Origin: Stomoxys calcitrans
Lineage: Eukaryota > Arthropoda > Insecta > Diptera > Muscidae
Assembly: GCF_963082655.1 (NCBI RefSeq)
Contig: NC_081554.1
Span: forward strand, 190,133,437-190,197,436
Length of the DNA stretch: 64,000 nucleotides
Direction: 5' to 3'
In this document: piece after piece, positions 22,016 to 31,650 of the stretch
Layout: each line of letters begins with the position of its first letter
Numbering within the stretch: the stretch's first letter is position 1
Made by a program: the position numbers and the translations under genes
The notes under the pieces: model-generated
What the model saw: only the letters and a program-made list of their open reading frames with translations
What the model was told of the DNA's origin: nothing
The model's database searches: none

Positions 22016-23339
22016 ACCTACAATTTCCAATTTATCCCTACCAAAAATGTAGGACGCCGATCTTTTCAGCTTCCCTCCAAGGCAAACCATCGGTATTTGC
22101 TGGCCACAATGTTGACCCCAAAGTTCTGCAATTAAGGTTTATTATTTGCCTAATCAAACACTTGGTTAAACCCTTCAAGTTATAATTTGCTAAAAACCCT
22201 CAAAAATCACCATGCTCCAATTTAAATATACGACAGAGCAACACGTTCACCACATTAAGAAGGTCTATTAGTTGGTATCCAGTGCAAAATTAAAGCAAAT
22301 TAAATGTAATAAACTTCACTTAATGTTAGGAAAAACCCAAACTTCTTATTAAATTTTTTGTTCGTGATTTCTGGCTTCAATGCAATTGAAGGTTTCAGTT
22401 TTTATTTCGGTTTTAGCTATCAACTACTAGATAGACATTTTGACCGACAAAAAGACTTTGTTAGGTTGTAGTCGTTTTTTGCTAAAAAGAATTTGCAAAA
22501 TGACAAATGTCTGTGAGAATCGCTTGGCCAAAATCTGACATGAAACGCTCAAATAAATAAAAAATAAAACAAACAAACAAAAAACAAGAAACAATTGCAT
22601 CACGAAAAACGTTACTTTAATTGTAGGGGAGGGGAAACAAAAAACAGCAACAACTAAATGTGGGTCAAAATATTGTCGCATTTGCAGCTAAATTCATTAA
22701 AAAAATTATTTCAATTCTTTTTTTTTTCATATTTAAGAGCACTGACTATGATTATCACTAAATTACACACAAATGGCCATGATAAAGAGACTTAAGCTGT
22801 AGGGAAAATAAATGGATTTTTTTTCAGACTTTATTGAGTTGAATAATTCGATATTAATTTAATCTTGAATTTACTGAGTTAATAGCAAGCCAAAGATCAA
22901 AATGGTTATGACTTATTATTGTGAGAATTGTACTGTAGTAGCACTGGATTAATTACAGATGGTTGCAGCTATGTGCAACACTTTAAAGTATTCGAAAGAA
23001 ATTTAACTTTGATCTAATCCTCGAAGAAGATTATAAAAACTTTGGGTTTCTTCTATAAGAATTTCAAGTCAAAAAACCAAGTTTTTTACCGATCTTATCT
23101 TCAAAAAGAGTCGAGAGCACCATATTTTTTTGGGAACAGCGAATACTTTCATAGCAATGAGTGCTGAACGATTAAAGATTTTTGTTTAATGATATAGGGG
23201 GCTTCTTTATATACCCACCACCATGGGATGGGGGGTATACTAATCTAGTCATTACATTTCTAACACATGGCCAAACAAATCTGCGATGAGAGGCCTTTAT
23301 CTCTCATTATTGATTTGTCTTGCTAGTAAAGAGAAAATG
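22016..23339. other. Non-coding DNA
   Basis: AT-rich, mostly non-repetitive. A short remnant of a family A end (TATACCCACCACCATGGG, inverse GGGGGGTATACTAA) is at 23211-23242. No gene is recognised. Confidence 0.45.
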
Positions 23340-23606
23340 TGAAGTGGAATTAAATGAAGGAATTGAGAAACTAAAATAATTATGAGTTTAGGCGATATAA
23401 CTAATCGACTTAAAAAAGAAACTTTTCTAAAATGGAAAACAAAAATATCAAAAGACTTAGGAAACAAACTTTTTTTTTTTAAGGAAAACTAAAATATCAA
23501 AAGACTTAGGAAACGAACTTTTCTAAAATGGAAAACAAAACTATCAAAAGACTTAAGAAACAAACTTTGTTAAAAATTCAAACTAAAATATCTAAAGATT
23601 TAAACC
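23340..23606 (+). repeat. Array of AGACTTAAG motifs, partial copy of the host intron end
   Basis: Four to five motif copies (23406, 23448, 23497, 23542, 23588) are spaced 41-49 bases apart. The segment aligns with 28725-28890 inside the host gene intron, including the lead-in GAGAAACTAAAAT, TATGAGTTTAGG, ATATAACTAA. The continuation of the copy resumes at 25095 after an inserted family D element. Confidence 0.8.
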
Positions 23607-25094
23607 AGTAAGGAAAGGCCAAAGTAGGGCGGTGCCGACTATAAAATACCCTACACCTAACCTACAATTATAAATTCGAGCAATATATAAATGACAGCTA
23701 AATCTAAATCTGCACTGGTGCTTTATCCAAATCTGAACCGATTTTGATGAAATCATGCAAATATGTTAAGATCAGTAAAAAAAAAAACAAACGGTGCCAA
23801 ATTTTGTGCAGATCGGTTGAAAATTATATATTGGGTTGCCCAAAAAGTAATTGCGTAATTTTTAAAAGAAAGTAAATACATTTTTAATAAAACTTAGAAT
23901 GAACTTTAATCAGATATACTTTTTTTACACTTTTTTTCTAAAGTAAGCTAAAAGTAACAGCTGATAACTGACAGAAGAAAGAATGCAATTACAGAGTCAC
24001 AAGCTGTGAAAAAATTTGTCAACGCCGACTATATGAAAAATCCGCAATTACTTTTTGGGCAACCCAATATATTGCGGCCTTATAAGTGTAAATCGTGCAA
24101 AATATATAAAAGAAGTATATGTCCAAATGTTAGCCAGTTATAATGAAATATATGCGTATATGTTTAGATGAGTAACAAAACAATGCGTACCAAATTTTAT
24201 GCAGATCGGTCGAAATTTGATATTACTACGGCCATTTAAGTGCAAATCGGCCGATACACATATATATGGGAGCTTTATCCAAATCTGATCCGATTTTGAT
24301 GAAATCTTGCAGATATGTTAACATCAGCAACAAAACAGTTCGAGCCATATTTTGTGCAGATCGGTTGAAAACTGTTGCTACTACGGTCATTTAAGTGCAA
24401 ATCGGGCGATACATATATAAGGGAGCTATATCTAAATCTGAACCGATTTTTATGAAAATTTGCAGATAGGTTAAAATCAGCAACAAAACATTCCGTTCCG
24501 AAATTTGTGCATATCGGTTGAAAATGTTAGCTACTACCGTCATTTAAGTGCAAATCGGGAGATACATATATATATATATATATGGGAGCTATATCTAAAT
24601 CCGACTATGGCCATATAAGTAGAAATCACGACATACATATATATGGGAGCTATATCCAAATCTGAACCGATTTTGATGAAATCTTGCAGATAGGTTAAGT
24701 TCATGCAGCCATGTCAAGTAAGGCCATGCCAAATTTTGTGCTCATCGGTTGAAAATGTTAGTTACTACGGTCATTTAAGAGCAAATTGGGCGATACATAT
24801 GTATAGAAGCTATATCTAAATCCGAACCGATTTTTACTAAAATCAATTACGTTCCTTAGGCCAAAAAAGTGACATATGCAAAGTTTGGTGAAGATTGGAC
24901 AACAAATACGACCTGCACTTTGATTACAAGAATACATGGACTCACAGACGGACGGACAGAAGGACATGGCTAAATCGAATCAGAGAGAGAGAGAGTCGAT
25001 CGGTGTAATTATCAATGGGTCTAGCTCTTCTCCTTCTTAGCGTTGCAAACAAATACACAAACTTATAATACCCTGTGCCACAGTGGTGGTGTAC
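23602..25094 (+). repeat. Family D interspersed repeat
   Basis: Begins near AAGTAGGGCGGTGCCGACTA and ends ATACCCTGTGCCACAGTGG. Units of about 150 bases repeat: ATATGGGAGCTATATCCAAA, TCTGAACCGATTTTGATGAA, CAGATCGGTTGAAAA, CGGTCATTTAAGTGCAAATC. The tail has GGACGGACAGAAGGACATGG, an AGAG run and CAATGGGTCTAGC. It is interrupted by a MITE at 23831-24067. No coding capacity. Confidence 0.75.
23831..24067 (-). mobile_element. mariner-derived MITE 1
   Basis: 237 bases, TA-flanked (23829-23830, 24068-24069), TTGGGTTGCCCAAAAAG inverted ends. The interior equals the two ends of the mariner at 57480-58416 joined together. Confidence 0.93.
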
Positions 25095-25150
25095 AAACTT
25101 TAAAATTCAAATTCTAAATATCAAAAGACTTTAGAAAGAATGAATCTCTA
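25095..25150 (+). repeat. Remainder of the duplicated intron-end segment
   Basis: AAATTCTAAATATCAAAAGAC then TTTAGAAAGAATGAAT aligns with 28943-28980 of the host intron. It resumes the copy interrupted by the family D element at 23602-25094. Confidence 0.65.
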
Positions 25151-25241
25151 TTATAGCTATAAGTGCTGTCCGATTTAAATTTAAGCTTAATATTAAGTTG
25201 GTATACTAACTTAGTCATTCCGTTTGTAACACCTGGAAATA

Positions 25242-25478
25242 TTGGGTTGCCCAAAAAGTAATTACGGATTTTTCATATAGTCGGCGTTGAAAAAATTTTT
25301 CACAGCTTGTGACTCTGTAATTGCATTCTTTCTTCTGTCAGTTATCAGCTGTTACTTTTAGCTTGCTTTAGAAAAAAGGTGTAAAAAAAGTATATTTGAT
25401 TAAAGTTTAATCTAAGTCTTATTAAAATTGCATTTACTTTCTTTTAAAAAATCCGCAATTAATTTTTGGGCAACCCAA
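25242..25478 (+). mobile_element. mariner-derived MITE 2
   Basis: 237 bases, flanked by TA (25240-25241, 25479-25480), plus orientation, standard internal-deletion structure. Confidence 0.93.
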
Positions 25479-25483
25479 TAGTA

Positions 25484-25666
25484 TATTTTTATATCAGCCT
25501 ATAAATACAGAGCATGGTGTAGTATAATGGTATATTAGGGATTAGAGGGCGGAAAGTCCAAAATGTTGTAAAATCGTATAAAGCTCCCTTATAAACCGAT
25601 GGTCTGCTTGACTTATTGAGCTGATATTGTTGTGGAACTCGTATGTTGTCATGACTTCAAATGTCC
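25484..25666 (+). repeat. Two-copy repeat also present in the host intron
   Basis: ATTAGGGATTAGAGGGCGGA and CTTGACTTATTGAGCTG recur at 34180-34345 over about 165 bases. It is a diverged family A-like segment (TATAAACCGATGGTCTGC). Confidence 0.7.
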
Positions 25667-25790
25667 TATGACGCTGAACACCTAGGAGAGGACATACAAA
25701 ATTTTTCAGCTGTGGCTATCCCCTCCTATCCCCATTTGTGAGGTACTGTACCATTTGGTATGACAGCCATATAAAAACTTTTCTACAGGG
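25667..25790 (+). mobile_element. Degenerate SINE fragment, copy 5
   Basis: TATGACGCTGAACACCTAGG, then AATTTTTCAGCTGTGGCTAT and GTGAGGTACTGTACCAT: a SINE with an internal deletion removing the B-box region. It abuts the intact copy at 25791. Confidence 0.6.
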
Positions 25791-26108
25791 AGGCCACCGT
25801 AGCGCAGAGGTTAGCATGTCCGCCTATGACGCAGAACGCCTGGGTTCGAATCCTGGCGAGACCATCAGAAAAAATTTTCAGCGGTGGTTTTCCCCTCCTA
25901 ATGCTGGCAACATTTTTGAGGTACTATGCCATGTAAAACTTCTCTTCAAAGAGATGTCGCACTGCACTGCACGCCGTTCGGACTCGGCTATAAAAAGGAG
26001 GCGCCTTATCATTGAGCTTAAACTTGGATCGGACTGCACTCATTGATATGTGAGAAGTTTGCCCCTATTCCTTAGTGGAATGTTCATGGGCAAAATTTGC
26101 ATTTGCGT
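25791..26108 (+). mobile_element. tRNA-derived SINE, copy 6, best-preserved
   Basis: GGAGGCCACCGTAGCGCAG opens the element. The A-box TAGCGCAGAGG and B-box GGTTCGAATCC match pol III consensus exactly (B-box about 25843-25853). The tRNA-unrelated body runs through GCTGGCAACATT, CATGTAAAACTTCTC, GCCGTTCGGACTCGGC and CATTGATATGTGAGAAG to ATGGGCAAAATTTGCATTTG. The head resembles a tRNA gene but has no full cloverleaf, so it is not called as a tRNA. Confidence 0.92.
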
Positions 26109-26185
26109 TTGCAAACTTGAATCAGACAGCACTCATTAATATGTGAGAAGTTTTCCCATTTTCCTTCATGGAATGTTAAAATTTG
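26109..26185 (+). mobile_element. SINE 3' tail fragment
   Basis: AACTTGAATCAGACAGCACT through ATATGTGAGAAGTTTTCCC to GGAATGTTAAAATTTGC is a second, diverged SINE tail directly after the previous copy. Confidence 0.6.
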
Positions 26186-26500
26186 CATATGCTCCTCTTA
26201 TAAGTTCAGGTCGATTGGGATTGCAAATGGCTCAAATTGGTCCATGTTTTGACATAGCTGCCATATTTACATATATATTCTTAATTGTCATGATATTTAA
26301 ATCAGGTAAGCCTTGTACATAAGCGTGTAGACCTCTGATCTGACATTTTTGCACAATTTTGATGAATTTTATAGCCCCCATACCAAATACGATCCATTGA
26401 GTTCCTTAATGTACTTTATACAGGTTTTATAGGAACCGATCCCTACGTTTGACTTCTTGAGGTTCTAGTCAGCATGGCCCTGGATAACTAAACCCCCTTT
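26186..26500 (+). repeat. Family A-like fragment
   Basis: Carries TCAGGTCGATTGGGATTGC, GGTCCATGTTTTGACATAGC and TTGACTTCTTGAGGTTCTAG, diverged family A leader and unit pieces. No gene. Confidence 0.5.
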
Positions 26501-26526
26501 GAAATGTCTGAATAAAACTAAAAAAC

Positions 26527-27392
26527 TTTATTTTTGTTTAAATGTCATGGGTTTTCTTTATTTTTTTTGTCATCATTTTATACACTTGTTCTTAAAAGAC
26601 TTATTTACAAAATTTAAAAATAAAAAAATTGTTTACATTATAATAACATAATAAAGAAAAAATATTAATTTACACACAGAAGAAAAATAATATACAAAAA
26701 ATGTTTGTTTTTAGCTTTCTTCCGCTAACAGAGGCAAAGGCAAGTTTTGAATAGGACAAAACAGCCGAGTAAGAACTAGTCAAGCAATTTGAAGCCAAGA
26801 GAATATTTTTCAGTTTCTGACTTCTACGAGGGACACCAAGCAAAATTCCAAAAAAATAATTATCACAATTTTTACTTAGTGGCTTGAGGAAGATCAGAAT
26901 TTTTACAAGAAAAATATTAAAATTAAAATTTTTTTGTATAATTTTTGTTTTTTTTTTGAAAAACTAAGAAATTTATAATAAGTTAGTTATTATAAAAATT
27001 TAGTTAAGAAAAAAATTAAAGTCCTTTCGAATCCTTGGGGATTCAGGGGCAGTGCATTGTATATAGCTTCAATAATTTCTTGACCATTTTACCAACGTTT
27101 TGCCAAACATTTCAAAACTTGCCTTCAGGCTGCAACGAAAAAGGAGTTTCTTCCCTCAATTAACATAGTGGCAAAGGCTTCTTCGTTTTGAAGAAATTTC
27201 TTTTGTTTTTAGAATTTCGGTATAAAAAAGAAATTAAAAGAAAATAAAAATCATAAAAATTAAAACTAGTTCATGTTTCTCTAATAAAACGAAAAGAAAT
27301 CATTTACACTCTTTTTTGTTGGTTGGTGTTGGTGTTGTTGTTACTTTTTGGGATTCGTTTTAGAATAGGCTCTGAGATCCGGCGCTCAAGGC
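26527..27392 (-). other. Putative 3' untranslated region of the host gene
   Basis: Downstream of the stop codon at 27393-27395 (minus strand). The first clear AATAAA hexamers on the minus strand are at 26562-26557 and 26532-26527, which would give a 3'UTR of about 830-870 bases. The sequence is AT-rich. No transcript evidence is available, so the true end could be closer. Confidence 0.35.
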
Positions 27393-28700
27393 TTACTTCT
27401 TTTTGTGGTGATAGCCACCGTGCGATTCGGTGATAATGGCCCCATGACCATGGCCGCCAGAATAGAAGCCATGACCACCGGTGGCATAGTAACCACCATG
27501 GCCTCCAGCTGCATAGTAGCCTCCATGGCCGCCTTCATATGAGACAGCAGCAGGGCCAGCAGCCACAACGGCAGCGCCGCCATGTTGCACAACCGAGTGA
27601 CCGGCAACAACGGGCACGGCAACTGGCACTGGCACTGGGCGGTCTACGGTAACGGGTACATGTTTGGTCACCGGAACTGGGTAGGGACGATCGACGGCCA
27701 CCTTGACGGGCACAGGCACTGGGCGATCCACAGCATAGGGTACTGGTTTCTCAACGGTGTAGGGTTGAGGGACTGGCACGGGTACCTTAACTGGGTAGGG
27801 ACGGTCGACGGGCACAGGGTAGGGACGGTCCACCCGATAGGGCACCTCTACGCGCACTTGCTTCTCATAGACCACGGGGTAGGGTTTCTCCACGGTGACG
27901 GGATATGGCTTGGGCACAGCCACAGGCACTGGACGATCAACTGGAACATGAACGGGCACCTTAACGTGCTTGATAACTTCGTAGGGTTGTGGCACAGGAA
28001 CGGCTACCTTGACGGGCACTTGCACATGCTTGACAACTTCATAGGGTTGTGGCACTGGAACCTTGACTGGTACTTGAACGTGCTTAATAACTTCATAGGG
28101 CTGAGGCACAGGTACTTTAACGGGGTAGGGACGATCGACTGGCACATGTACTGGCACTTCCACCTTCTTGATAACTTCATAGGGTTGTGGCACATGAATG
28201 GGTACCTTAACGTACTCCTTGACATGAACAGGAACCTTCTTTATGACTTCGTAGGGTTGGGGTACGGGAACCTTAACTTCCACGGGCACATGTTTAATGT
28301 GTTCCACGGGATAAGGACGATCGACGGTAACGGGTACTGGCACACCCTTGGTGATGGTGATTGTCTTGTGTACATCAGCCATTTGGCTAATCAAAAATTC
28401 ATGAGGCACTGCATGACCGCTGACTGCATAGGCTCCATAGGCGGGTCCGGAATGACCAATGATGGCAGCACCACCATGACCATGACCTAAATCATGACCA
28501 AAACCATAGCCATGACCTGAGGTAATGGAACCATGACCCAAATAGCCAAGATCAAGACCGGAATGGCCATAGCCATAGCCCAATTCAAGAAGGCCACGTT
28601 TGTCTAGTTTTTTCTCCAAGGGAACTTTTTTCTCATTCAAGGATTTTTTGGTAGCTGTCTCAGCGTAGGCTGAAGCCACTAGCAAGGTGGCGAGGCAAAT
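27393..28700 (-). CDS. Exon 2 of a secreted PYPV/PYEV-repeat protein, probably cuticular
   Basis: Exon 2 encodes residues 5-439. Joined to MKLF from exon 1 it gives the signal peptide [17 protein letters not shown], with likely cleavage before ET. The acceptor TTTCTCATTTCAG lies just upstream (28713-28701) and the stop is TAA at 27395-27393. The mature protein has a basic stretch with a possible dibasic site (KKLDKR, 34-39), then a Gly/His/Tyr-rich segment (about 45-100). From about 124 to 380 comes a Val/Pro-rich region with five DRPYPV and five QPYEV units plus one QPYTV. The tail is Gly/Tyr/His-rich and ends HHKKK. There is no Rebers-Riddiford chitin-binding motif, Cys pair or enzyme domain. 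Such low-complexity secreted proteins are typical of insect cuticle or extracellular matrix. A relation to the Vajk-type proteins is possible but unverified. The exon is far more GC-rich than its surroundings. Confidence 0.93.
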   Translation of the reverse strand: MCLATLLVASAYAETATKKSLNEKKVPLEKKLDKRGLLELGYGYGHSGLDLGYLGHGSITSGHGYGFGHDLGHGHGGAAIIGHSGPAYGAYAVSGHAVPHEFLISQMADVHKTITITKGVPVPVTVDRPYPVEHIKHVPVEVKVPVPQPYEVIKKVPVHVKEYVKVPIHVPQPYEVIKKVEVPVHVPVDRPYPVKVPVPQPYEVIKHVQVPVKVPVPQPYEVVKHVQVPVKVAVPVPQPYEVIKHVKVPVHVPVDRPVPVAVPKPYPVTVEKPYPVVYEKQVRVEVPYRVDRPYPVPVDRPYPVKVPVPVPQPYTVEKPVPYAVDRPVPVPVKVAVDRPYPVPVTKHVPVTVDRPVPVPVAVPVVAGHSVVQHGGAAVVAAGPAAVSYEGGHGGYYAAGGHGGYYATGGHGFYSGGHGHGAIITESHGGYHHKKK

Positions 28701-28724
28701 CTGAAATGAGAAATTGAATTAAAA

Positions 28725-28990
28725 TAAGAAAATTGAGAAACTAAAATTGGCTATGAGTTTAGGTAATATAACTAACAGACTTAAGAGACAAACTTTTCTA
28801 TAAAGGGAAAACAAAATTATCAAAAGACTTAAGAAACAAACTTTGTTTAAAATGTTGACTAAAATATCTAAAGACTTAAGAAACAAACTTTATAAACAAA
28901 TTTTAAATATCAAAAGACTTAAGAAACAAACTTTATAAACAAATTCTAAATACCAACAGACTTAAGAGAGAATGAATTTCAGTTTTAGTT
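28725..28990 (+). repeat. Tandem array of AGACTTAAG motifs near the intron acceptor
   Basis: Five motif copies at about 28776, 28820, 28869, 28910 and 28954, spaced 41-49 bases apart, with a spacer like TTTATAAACAAATTCTAAAT. A partial second copy of the whole array is at 23340-23606 plus 25095-25150. Confidence 0.85.
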
Positions 28991-29759
28991 AATTTATTTG
29001 AGGAACAGCCAAACCGAAGGAGTAAAGTTATGAACAAATTTTTTTTAATCCTCCAACATTATATGAGCGGTGTACCAACTTCCAAATACCGTTTGTGAGA
29101 CTTGAACAGAGACCCTTCAAAAAACGGTAGACTGTAACGCTTTGATATATCAAACATTATAAGGGCATTTCATGAGCAAATAAGGCTTTCCGCCACATAT
29201 TTTAGCTAAACGCTCTTTATAGATAAATAACTGTTGGGATTGTAAACATGGCAAATGAAGCATTACCGGGAAGTCCTTAATTACGGGATGAGATAATACT
29301 TAGGAGCCGGTGAATAAAATATGGGTCCCTGAACATAAGAAAACTGGCTCAGGAAACGCTACCAGAGAGCATTTTATCACAAATTGTATGGGTGGCGACC
29401 ATAAATAGCCAATATCGGGTCCTAAATGAAAATGGATTTGAAGCTATCTGCTACTCAGGCGACGTCATAATACTTCCAAGGGCAGGAATACAGAATAAGC
29501 TATGCAGAAAGGCCATAAGGGTTTGGCAGACGGAATACGACTATGTTAGACCTAGGGTTCGGAATCTTAACCCATAGAAATCTGAGAAGTTCCATTTTAA
29601 GAGGATGACGAAGACTGACCGATTTCAGGAACTAAGTTTGCTACAGAATACGAATTGCATATCCTTCAAAGTTCAATCCTAATAAGTAATCGATCGGAAA
29701 CTGAACTAGAAGTGTCACATTCAGGATTGAGAAGGCTCATAAATGTTGGGTACAATGTA

Positions 29760-29995
29760 TGGGTTGTCCAAAAAGTAATTGCGGATTTTTCATGTAGTCG
29801 GCGTTGACAAATTTTTTCAACGGCTTGTGACTCCGTAATTATATTCTTTCTTCTGTCAGTTATCTGCTGTTACTTTTAGCTTGCTTTAGAAAAAAAGTGT
29901 AAAAAAGTATATTTGATTAAAGTTCATTCTAAGTTTAATTAAAAATGAATGTACTTTCTTTTAAAAAATCCGCAATTACTTTTTGGGCAACCCAA
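29760..29995 (+). mobile_element. mariner-derived MITE 3
   Basis: 236 bases, TA-flanked, one T lost from the left end (TGGGTTGTCC). Plus orientation, inserted into the non-LTR fragment within the host intron. Confidence 0.9.
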
Positions 29996-29997
29996 TA

Positions 29998-30115
29998 GCA
30001 GGCCACAGTAACGAAGAGGTTATCATGTCCACATATGACGCTGAACGCCTAGTTTGGAATCCTGACGAAAACATTAAAAAAATTGTTCAGCGTTGGTTAT
30101 CCTCTCTTAATGCTG
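29998..30115 (+). mobile_element. SINE head, 3'-truncated, copy 7
   Basis: GCAGGCCACAGTAACGAAG and TATGACGCTGAACGCCTAG followed by a mutated B-box (GTTTGGAATCC), ending at about TTAATGCTG. It begins directly after the TA of the MITE. Confidence 0.7.
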
Positions 30116-30479
30116 TTCCCAGCATGAGGAGAGGAAGAACAGGTCTGGGATGGGTTTACATTGAGAACCGAGAGTCCTTTAGAGACTTTGGAGAGAAAAT
30201 GCAATGTTAGGGCAGTTTACGGGTTATTTTGGCATTAGCAGGTCGATTAAAACCCCGCAGCGAGGGCACTGGAGGCCTATTCATAGCTGGAGCGAAGAAC
30301 AGGTCTGGGCTGGGTTATAATGAGTACCTAGAGACCGGAAGACGGCTTTGTAGAGGAAGTGCATTGTTAGTACGTTACAAAAGGCTGTCCTGGCATTGGC
30401 AGGTCGATTAAAACCTTGTCTTGGAGGACACTGGGGACAACTCCGAAAGTCGACCCTTACAGACTAAGTATGAGACATT

Positions 30480-30770
30480 CACTGTGGCTCTGAGATTTAT
30501 AGCGATGTGATAGTTGATAGAGGATAAACTTATCTCTCAATTTCACTTCTTGACCTTCTAGAGCGCAATTCTGATACGATTTGGCTGACATTTTGCACTT
30601 TGAGTTTTGTTATGATTTTCCATAACGGTGCCAAGTATGATTAAAATCGGTCTATAACGTGATATATGTAGCTGTCATATTAACTGATCTTCAGGTTTGA
30701 TTTCTTGAGCCTCTAGCCTCTAGAAAGCGCATCTACCCTCGATTTGATTGTATAATGCAAGTGGTGGTTT
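30480..30770 (+). repeat. Family A fragment
   Basis: ACTTCTTGACCTTCTAGAGC, ATACGATTTGGCTGACATTT and GGTGCCAAGTATGATT are diverged family A units. Confidence 0.55.
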
Positions 30771-31060
30771 TGTAGGCCATCGCAGCGAAGAGTTTATCAT
30801 GTCCGTCTATGACAGTGAACGAGTGGGTGCGAATGCTGGCGAGAACATCATAAAAAAGTTTTTCAGCGGTGGTTATCCCCTCCTAATGCTGGCGACATTT
30901 GTGAGGTACTATGCCACGTAAAAATTTTTTGCAAAGAGGTGTCGCACTGTGGTACACCTTTTGAACTCGGCTATGAAAAAGGAGGCCCCTTATCATTGAG
31001 CTTAAATTTGAATCGGACAGTGGAATCCTTAAAGGAATGTTCATGGGCGAATTTACATTT
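30771..31060 (+). mobile_element. SINE, full but mutated, copy 8
   Basis: TAGGCCATCGCAGCGAAGAG, then GGGTGCGAATGCTGGCGAG (degenerate B-box) and the complete body through GGAATGTTCATGGGCG. A short gap follows GAATCGGACAG, where about 40 bases of the body are missing. Confidence 0.82.
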
Positions 31061-31650
31061 CAGTTTGATAGGACTTCCAAAAGCTGTATCAAGTTTGGTT
31101 CAAATCGTTCCATAACATCATGTAGTTGCCTCAAAACCAGTCTCCTGATTAAATATCTTGAGCTTCAATAGCGCAGTTCTTACCTGACGTGGCTGAAATT
31201 TTGTACATGTCGTTTTGGTGTGACTTGCAACAACGGTGCCAAGTATGGTCGAAACCAGTCTATAACTTGTTATAGCTGCCACATTAACCGAGCTCACGAA
31301 TTGACTTCTTAAGTTTCTTGAGAGAGCAATTCTTATCCGATTGGGCTGAAATTTTGTTCTTAGAATTTTGTTTTGACTTTCAATAACTCTGCCATGTATG
31401 GTCTTAATCGGTTCATAACCTGATATAGCTGCCATATGAACCTATCTACCGATTTAACTTCTTAAGCTTCTAGAGGGCGCAATTCATATCGGATTTGGCT
31501 GACATTTTGCACGAAGTACATCGATTTTCAATAACAGCGCCAAGTTTGGTTTAAATCGGGTTATAATCGGATATAGCTGCCATATGAACCGATTCCCCTA
31601 TTTGAATTTCTAAGACAGCGGGCTAATTACTTTTCAACTTCCAAAGGCCT
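31061..31650 (+). repeat. Family A fragment, about four units
   Basis: TATAGCTGCCATATGAACC, ACTTCTTAAGCTTCTAGAGG and TTGGCTGACATTTTGCACGA recur at about 120-140 base steps. Open frames on the minus strand are artefacts of this. Confidence 0.6.

Larger units (their letters stand above)
29330..30525 (+). pseudogene. Decayed non-LTR RT with nested MITE and SINE
   Basis: NENGFEAICYSGDVIILPRAG (about 29425-29490) is the RT catalytic segment with YADD changed to YSGD. After 29650 a remnant reading VIDRKLN matches the RT of the element at 41406. It is interrupted by a MITE (29760-29995) and a truncated SINE (29998-30115). From 30131 a unit of about 162 bases occurs twice (GAAGAACAGGTCTGGG; GGCAGGTCGATTAAAACC). 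At 30470-30510 the YETFTVALRF-like remnant continues the C-terminal region. Clearly dead. Confidence 0.7.

Noticed and set aside
23211..23242. Small inverted repeat (ACCCACCACCATGGG / GGGGGGTATA) as a terminator or hairpin RNA
   Set aside because: It is the common end sequence of family A, seen many times in the window.
25791..25870. tRNA gene
   Set aside because: A and B boxes are perfect, but the head does not fold into a full acceptor-closed cloverleaf and is joined to the repeated SINE body seen in a dozen copies.
27582..28490. 302-residue plus-strand frame opposite exon 2
   Set aside because: It is an antisense shadow of the repetitive GC-rich exon. It is His/Trp/Gly/Asn-rich only because of the complementary codons.
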